Source: Priestia aryabhattai (GTDB lineage Bacteria > Bacillota > Bacilli > Bacillales > Bacillaceae_H). Taken from it: a DNA stretch of 7,031 nucleotides. Position 1 is the first letter of the stretch. The number at the start of each line of letters is the position of its first letter. This document shows, piece by piece, positions 4,912 through 7,031 of this stretch. The stretch spans positions 1 through 7,031 of the forward strand of contig NZ_JAMBOQ010000025.1 in NCBI RefSeq assembly GCF_023715685.1. The letters run 5' to 3'. The notes below the pieces were generated by a model. The model saw only the letters and a list, made by a program, of their open reading frames with translations. It had not been told where the DNA came from and searched no databases. The translations under genes and the position numbers were made by a program.

Positions 4912-4948
4912 AAAAAGCTATTAGAATTATGATTCTAATAGCTTTTTT
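4911..4948 (-). terminator. Bidirectional terminator of module 1
   Basis: Perfect 17-bp arms (4911-4927 with 4932-4948), loop TATG, with A- and T-runs. It starts in the last base of dif-like site 1 and lies 17 bases beyond the stop codon of the mini-ORF at 4965-5021. Confidence 0.88.
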
Positions 4949-4964
4949 GTTTGGGAAGTTAATT

Positions 4965-5021
4965 TTATTGATTAATGTTTAAATCGTACACCGTTTTAAA
5001 TATAAAATCATGTTCATACAT
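4965..5021 (-). CDS. 18-codon mini-ORF with strong ribosome site
   Basis: ATG at 5021 follows GGGAGGT by six bases; the peptide is MYEHDFIFKTVYDLNINQ, then TAA. I do not recognise it. The reasons to list it are the near-perfect ribosome site, a CATATATTT box (5062-5070) upstream and a strong terminator just after the stop, which together form a complete tiny transcription unit filling module 1. Bacillus sporulation does use peptides of under 40 residues (SpoVM, CmpA), but this one shows no similarity to them. It could equally be the truncated remnant of a longer gene whose control signals survive. Confidence 0.45.
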   Translation of the reverse strand: MYEHDFIFKTVYDLNINQ

Positions 5022-5074
5022 CTAAATACCTCCCATCACCTTCTAGGGAAAAATCCTTTGAAAATATATGATGA

Positions 5075-5143
5075 GTAGTTTGTACATATGTAATAAATAG
5101 TTTTTTCTCTTATGAATAAAGTACATTAATTAGAACAAACTAC
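5075..5143. repeat. Inverted repeat in module 1
   Basis: GTAGTTTGT (5075-5083) is the reverse complement of ACAAACTAC (5135-5143), 51 bases apart, with further partial matches inside (TGTACAT, ATTAATG). It lies upstream of the mini-ORF promoter candidate. The remainder, to the hairpin at 5189, shows no gene. Confidence 0.5.
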
Positions 5144-5188
5144 ACAAGACGCCGTGAGGCATCTACCGAAAATCCCTATTCTATTAGC

Positions 5189-5224
5189 AGAAAAAACTCC
5201 TGGCCAACGACAGGAGTTTTTTCT
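5189..5224. terminator. Hairpin on the XerD-arm side of site 2
   Basis: Perfect 14-bp arms, AGAAAAAACTCCTG (5189-5202) and 5211-5224, loop of eight, T-rich after it. Same position and design as the hairpins before sites 1, 3 and 4, although loop and stem tip differ. Confidence 0.8.
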
Positions 5225-5254
5225 CTTTTTATGCTGTATATGATATACAAAGTT

Positions 5255-5282
5255 AGTTAACATAATGAGCGTTATAAGAACA
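5255..5282 (-). other. dif-like Xer recombination site 2
   Basis: Minus strand: left arm TGTTCTTATAA, centre CGCTCA, right arm TTATGTTAACT. The right arm differs by one base from both the B. subtilis form (TTATGTAAACT) and the E. coli form (TTATGTTAAAT). The 48 bases 5218-5265, ending with this arm, match 5881-5928 of site 3 at 45 positions and 4847-4894 of site 1 at about 40, whereas the centre is unrelated. Same orientation as the others. Bases 5283-5350 show no gene or structure. Confidence 0.75.
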
Positions 5283-5350
5283 AACTTGTTGGGCTTAGCA
5301 TATAATCTGTTTGTTCAATGTCACAATAATATTGATTCGTAATTTAACTA

Positions 5351-5384
5351 AAAAAAGCTCCCTTAGGCAGTAAGGAGCTTTTTT
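5351..5384 (-). terminator. Terminator of the 78-aa gene
   Basis: AAAAAAGCTCCCTTA (5351-5365) pairs with TAAGGAGCTTTTTT (from 5371) with a single-base bulge and a 5-base loop. Minus-strand T-run present; it follows the stop codon at 5424 by about 40 bases. Confidence 0.85.
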
Positions 5385-5423
5385 TCATATGGGGTTAGAG
5401 CCCGTCCGAAAAATTAGTAATAG

Positions 5424-5660
5424 TTACCGACTGCTTAATCTACGGATGCTAATACCATCTAAGCTAGTAGTATTTCTATTACCTGAGTTATCTTCCCAAA
5501 CTAAAAAACCATCTTCTACACGAATAAAAGTACCATTTCCATCAAGTTGTCTTCCCGCAGAAAAGACTTGAATCCGATCTCCCCTTCTAAAATCATCCAA
5601 ACGATTACGAGAGGTACGACGACCACCAGTACGACGGTCACCAGTACGTTGTCCAGGCAT
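5424..5660 (-). CDS. 78-aa Arg-rich small protein, possible spore protein
   Basis: Starts at ATG 5660 behind GGAGGTGA, an ideal ribosome site; the longer open frame to 5732 has no site and is not used. Residues 1-26 are basic with an imperfect RTGxRRTGGRR repeat (MPGQRTGDRRTGGRRTSRNR). Residues 27-75 alternate polar and hydrophobic positions (RIQVFSAGRQLDGNGTFIRV, then EDGFLVWEDNSGNRNTTSLDGISI), as in a small Sm-like beta-barrel similar in pattern to the CotB N-terminal/DUF2642 type of Bacillus spore proteins. That similarity is by eye only. It occupies module 2 with its own CATA-type promoter box and terminator. A spore coat or exosporium role is inferred from neighbours; a nucleic-acid-binding protein is possible given the Arg-rich N terminus. 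Confidence 0.75.
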   Translation of the reverse strand: MPGQRTGDRRTGGRRTSRNRLDDFRRGDRIQVFSAGRQLDGNGTFIRVEDGFLVWEDNSGNRNTTSLDGISIRRLSSR

Positions 5661-5688
5661 AAAATCACCTCCAAACAAGGATATAGTA

Positions 5689-5716
5689 CATGCTATGTGA
5701 AAAATTAAATTTGGTA
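5689..5716 (-). promoter_or_regulatory. Possible sigma-K promoter of the 78-aa gene
   Basis: On the minus strand AC (5715-5716), a 17-base gap and CATAGCATG (5689-5697) fit the sigma-K pattern AC / CATA-N3-TA except for one base. It lies about 30 bases before the start codon. This is the only one of the four CATA boxes that also has a properly spaced AC. Confidence 0.45.
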
Positions 5717-5805
5717 TAAGTAAAACGCTCAAAAAACGTAAAATAATTTATTTTATACCTCAAAAATTGTCATACTTGTCCATACCTTTTTCAATTTCTT
5801 ACATA

Positions 5806-5832
5806 CTATAAAATGTGCATATCAAAACCTCC
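5806..5832 (-). pseudogene. Orphan ribosome site and 4-codon frame (gene-start remnant?)
   Basis: On the minus strand GGAGGT (5827-5832), six bases, then ATG CAC ATT TTA TAG. The ribosome site is as strong as those of real genes in this window, but the frame stops after MHIL. Reading other frames on to 5720 finds only very short pieces. Most likely the control region of a decayed gene lying between dif-like site 3 and the 78-aa gene; a leader peptide for that gene is less likely. Confidence 0.35.
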
Positions 5833-5851
5833 AAATCTTTTGATACGAACG

Positions 5852-5885
5852 AAAAAACTCCTGAATTGAGCAGCCAGGAATTTTT
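5852..5885. terminator. Hairpin on the XerD-arm side of site 3
   Basis: AAAAACTCCTG (to 5863) pairs with CAGGAATTTTT (5875-5885) with one mismatch and an 11-base loop, followed by a T-rich run on the plus strand. Counterpart of 4816-4859, 5189-5224 and 6829-6873. Confidence 0.7.
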
Positions 5886-5917
5886 CTGTTTTTAGGCTGT
5901 ATACGATATACAAAGTT

Positions 5918-5945
5918 AGTTAACATAATCACGGTTATAGGAACA
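5918..5945 (-). other. dif-like Xer recombination site 3
   Basis: Minus strand: left arm TGTTCCTATAA, centre CCGTGA, right arm TTATGTTAACT. Best left-arm match of the four to the B. subtilis dif left arm (8 of 11 as I recall that sequence). The flank 5881-5917 carries GTATA-CGA-TATAC, a small dyad also present in sites 1 and 2. Same orientation as the others. Confidence 0.78.
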
Positions 5946-5950
5946 AAATA

Positions 5951-5980
5951 AAAAAAGCTCTTACTATTAAGGGCTTTTTT
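5951..5980. terminator. Terminator at the start of module 3
   Basis: AAAAAAGCTCTTA (5951-5963) pairs with TAAGGGCTTTTTT (5968-5980), one G-T pair, 4-base loop. It lies five bases from the XerC arm of site 3 and can work in both directions. No gene on the minus strand leads into it now, so it may be left from a lost gene. Confidence 0.75.
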
Positions 5981-6020
5981 TGCATTTTATCGGAAGTACA
6001 AGTACTCTTTCTATAAGTTG

Positions 6021-6098
6021 GGCAAGCTTCGTATTTGGTACCCAAATACAGCTTTGTTATGCTACACATAACACCCCCCAGCCCCCTTAAAAGAGGGA
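6021..6098. repeat. Two-hairpin element, copy B (second oriT-like copy)
   Basis: Same order of parts as 3816-3895: GGCAAGCT, AAGCT (6024-6028), 2-base bulge, GTATTTGG (6031-6038), loop TAC, CCAAATAC (6042-6049), AGCTT (6050-6054), then GTTATG (6056-6061) with CATAAC (6067-6072), then CCCCCCAGCCCCCTT and a degraded GC stem. The inner stem differs in sequence from copy A but still pairs perfectly, while the TAC loop, outer AAGCT/AGCTT and GTTATG...CATAAC are kept. It is in the same orientation as copy A, and the GC hairpin is less perfect. Bases 6099-6230 hold nothing else I can name. Confidence 0.75.
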
Positions 6099-6245
6099 GA
6101 AAAAACCTATTGAGCATTGCTCGAATTTTCGTTTGAATCTTTTCAAGATCCAGCCGAAAAAGGACGATAAAAAAAGTTATAAATATTTAATTTAAAAGAA
6201 CAAAATGGAACAAGCACACAAGCAAATCTACTTACTCTTCATATT

Positions 6246-6272
6246 CATATATTATATCTAAAAAAAGGAGGT
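6246..6272 (+). promoter_or_regulatory. CATA -10 box and ribosome site of the exosporium-like gene
   Basis: CATATATTA (6246-6254) fits the sigma-K -10 pattern exactly and also resembles the sigma-E -10. AC occurs at 6230-6231, slightly close. AGGAGGT (6266-6272) is followed after six bases by the TTG start, and this spacing decides the start codon. Confidence 0.45.
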
Positions 6273-6278
6273 TATATT

Positions 6279-6785
6279 TTGAGTTCTTGGAAAAAAAGTA
6301 CCCGTAAAAGTACTCACCCCGATTGTTCAGATTCCTGTTGTTGTTCAGATTCCTGTTGTTGTTCAGATCCAGGACCAACCTTTTCTTTTTCCGAACCGAC
6401 ATCCGTATTTTCAGCTTCCCCTCTACTAACGGTTACGAATATAGAAACACCAATCACAACTGTAACTATCAATCCATGCAAAGAATCTTTGATCGAATTG
6501 CGAGGATTAGTAGGGTGGAGTAGCGACCCACAAAGCGATGTCCTCACGTTTTGGAGGATCCGCCGAGGAGTCGGAGGTCCGATCATTTGGGAGGGGCATG
6601 ATGGAATTGGAGTTGACGATGCTGAGGAAAGGGGATATATAAGTTCCATGTTGCATGTCGATAACAACGCTGAATTGGGGAGTAATTATGTATTAACAGC
6701 ACAAGTCGATCCTGTAACCTCACCTGGCCTAACAGCTAAGATTAACGGTCCAATCGTTTTCAACGCCACAGCTTATCCAATATAA
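6279..6785 (+). CDS. Cys-rich exosporium-like spore surface protein, TTG start
   Basis: 168 aa starting at TTG 6279, six bases after a perfect AGGAGGT; no in-frame ATG is near. Residues 1-32 are basic then Cys-rich with a tandem CSDSCC-type repeat: C16, C20-22 and C26-28, and one more cysteine at 67. Residues 33-168 look all-beta (TVTNIETPITTVTINPCKES, LIELRGLVGW, VLTFWRIRRG, YVLTAQVDP, IVFNATAYPI). The V-G-W / F-R-I-x-R pattern recalls B. cereus exosporium protein C. The CCC leader before a jelly-roll also recalls endospore appendage (Ena) subunits, whose N-terminal cysteines cross-link filaments. Both are by eye. It has no signal peptide, as expected for a mother-cell-made spore layer protein. 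It fills module 3; the hairpin at 6829-6873 terminates it. Confidence 0.75.
   Translation: MSSWKKSTRKSTHPDCSDSCCCSDSCCCSDPGPTFSFSEPTSVFSASPLLTVTNIETPITTVTINPCKESLIELRGLVGWSSDPQSDVLTFWRIRRGVGGPIIWEGHDGIGVDDAEERGYISSMLHVDNNAELGSNYVLTAQVDPVTSPGLTAKINGPIVFNATAYPI
6312..6366 (+). repeat. 18-bp tandem repeat encoding the Cys clusters
   Basis: A unit of 18 bases (GTTGTTCAGATTCCTGTT) occurs twice in perfect tandem with partial units at the edges, encoding C-C-S-D-S-C. It keeps the reading frame, so unit gain or loss would change cysteine number without breaking the protein. Confidence 0.85.
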
Positions 6786-6828
6786 AAAGGGTACTGTGAG
6801 GTATCACACACAATTTTATTTTATTAGT

Positions 6829-6873
6829 AGAAAAAACTACCTTCTTTCTACTGACTCCAATGTAGTTTTTTCT
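6829..6873 (+). terminator. Terminator of the exosporium-like gene, XerD-arm side of site 4
   Basis: AGAAAAAACTAC (6829-6840) pairs perfectly with GTAGTTTTTTCT (6862-6873) around a 21-base loop, followed by seven T. It begins 44 bases after the stop codon. Confidence 0.85.
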
Positions 6874-6903
6874 TTTTTTCAGATGTATAGAATATTCATT
6901 TAT

Positions 6904-6931
6904 TGTTTACATAATACCTCTTTCCGGAACA
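6904..6931 (-). other. dif-like Xer recombination site 4 (diverged)
   Basis: Minus strand: left arm TGTTCCGGAAA, centre GAGGTA, right arm TTATGTAAACA. The right arm is one base from the B. subtilis form; the left arm keeps TGTTCC and AA but not the TAA end. The XerD-side flank is only loosely like those of sites 1-3. Position between two terminator-type hairpins and orientation agree with the other three. Weakest of the set. Confidence 0.6.
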
Positions 6932-6938
6932 CAACCCA

Positions 6939-6983
6939 AAAAAGAACCCTTGTCGCAGAACGGTTCCGCCGAGGGTTCTTTTT
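6939..6983. terminator. Terminator on the XerC-arm side of site 4, across the circle join
   Basis: AAAAAGAACCCT (6939-6950) pairs perfectly with AGGGTTCTTTTT (6972-6983), loop of 21, with A-run before and T-run after. The right half is repeated at 16-27 because the window is a linearised circle. Confidence 0.85.
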
Positions 6984-7031
6984 CCGGAGTATGCAGCTTT
7001 TTATACATCCTTGATATAACGCTGATTATCC
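6957..7031. repeat. Terminal direct repeat, second copy (circle closure)
   Basis: Exact copy of bases 1-75. Position 6957 is equivalent to position 1 of the circle, so the exosporium-like module at the right edge is directly followed by the dyad and the DUF3967 gene at the left edge. Confidence 0.93.

Noticed and set aside
5389..6117. Short open frames 5389-5571 (plus) and 5935-6117 (minus)
   Set aside because: The first is antisense to the 78-aa gene. The second runs through the two-hairpin element, a terminator and dif-like site 3. Neither has a ribosome site.
6314..6667. Open frames overlapping the Cys-rich gene in other frames (6314-6667 minus, 6323-6523 plus)
   Set aside because: They arise from the repetitive Cys-coding DNA; the TTG frame has the ribosome site and the plausible protein.
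4816..6931. CRISPR-like array made of the four recurring blocks
   Set aside because: Intervals of 370-990 bases, genes between the blocks and an internal variable centre do not fit CRISPR repeats and spacers.
4884..6931. Insertion sequence or transposon carrying the accessory genes
   Set aside because: No transposase frame, no terminal inverted repeats and no target duplications are visible; the repeated blocks are direct and dif-like.

Overview
The window is best read as a complete small plasmid from the Bacillus cereus group. Its first 75 bases recur exactly as its last 75, as in a circular contig cut open with an overlap, giving a circle of about 6,956 bp. The organism call is an inference. 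It rests on a RepL-like replication protein, a pC221-type mob cassette, a DUF3967-type protein ending in KKKWWQIW, a YjcZ-type spore mini-protein, an exosporium-like Cys-rich protein, GGAGG ribosome sites and AT-rich intergenic DNA.

Layout of the backbone. Positions 1-306 hold a dyad of ATGTATAAAAAG sites, a terminator and the promoter of a MerR-like/DUF3967 protein (325-891, +), whose gene contains iteron-like 9-bp repeats. Positions 892-1193 hold three stacked terminator hairpins and a perfect 64-bp palindrome. The rep gene (1194-1808, -) has hairpins in its leader. The mobilisation operon on the minus strand is mobC (3366-3719), mobA (2158-3384) and mobB (2031-2684); mobB is read in another frame inside the 3' part of mobA. 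Upstream of mobC, 3738-4380 is non-coding and packed with hairpins: a probable oriT and perhaps a single-strand origin.

Layout of the accessory third (about 4410-6956). It carries small, apparently spore-related genes: a Cys-rich YjcZ-type protein (4469-4618, -), an 18-codon mini-ORF (4965-5021, -), a 78-aa Arg-rich small protein (5424-5660, -) and a 168-aa Cys-rich exosporium-like protein with a TTG start (6279-6785, +). Each has a strong ribosome site and a CATA-type -10-like box suggestive of mother-cell sigma factors.

The most interesting pattern is four dif-like Xer sites (4884-4911, 5255-5282, 5918-5945, 6904-6931), all in one orientation. Each has 11-bp arms resembling XerC and XerD arms around a different 6-bp centre. 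Each lies between two terminator-like hairpins, and together they cut the accessory DNA into three small gene modules. This resembles the pdif modules of Acinetobacter plasmids, but in a Bacillus-type plasmid with spore-surface cargo. No recombinase is encoded here, so host XerC/XerD (CodV/RipX) would have to act in trans. A two-hairpin element upstream of mobC (3816-3895) has a diverged second copy inside the third module (6021-6098), with stem changes that preserve pairing.
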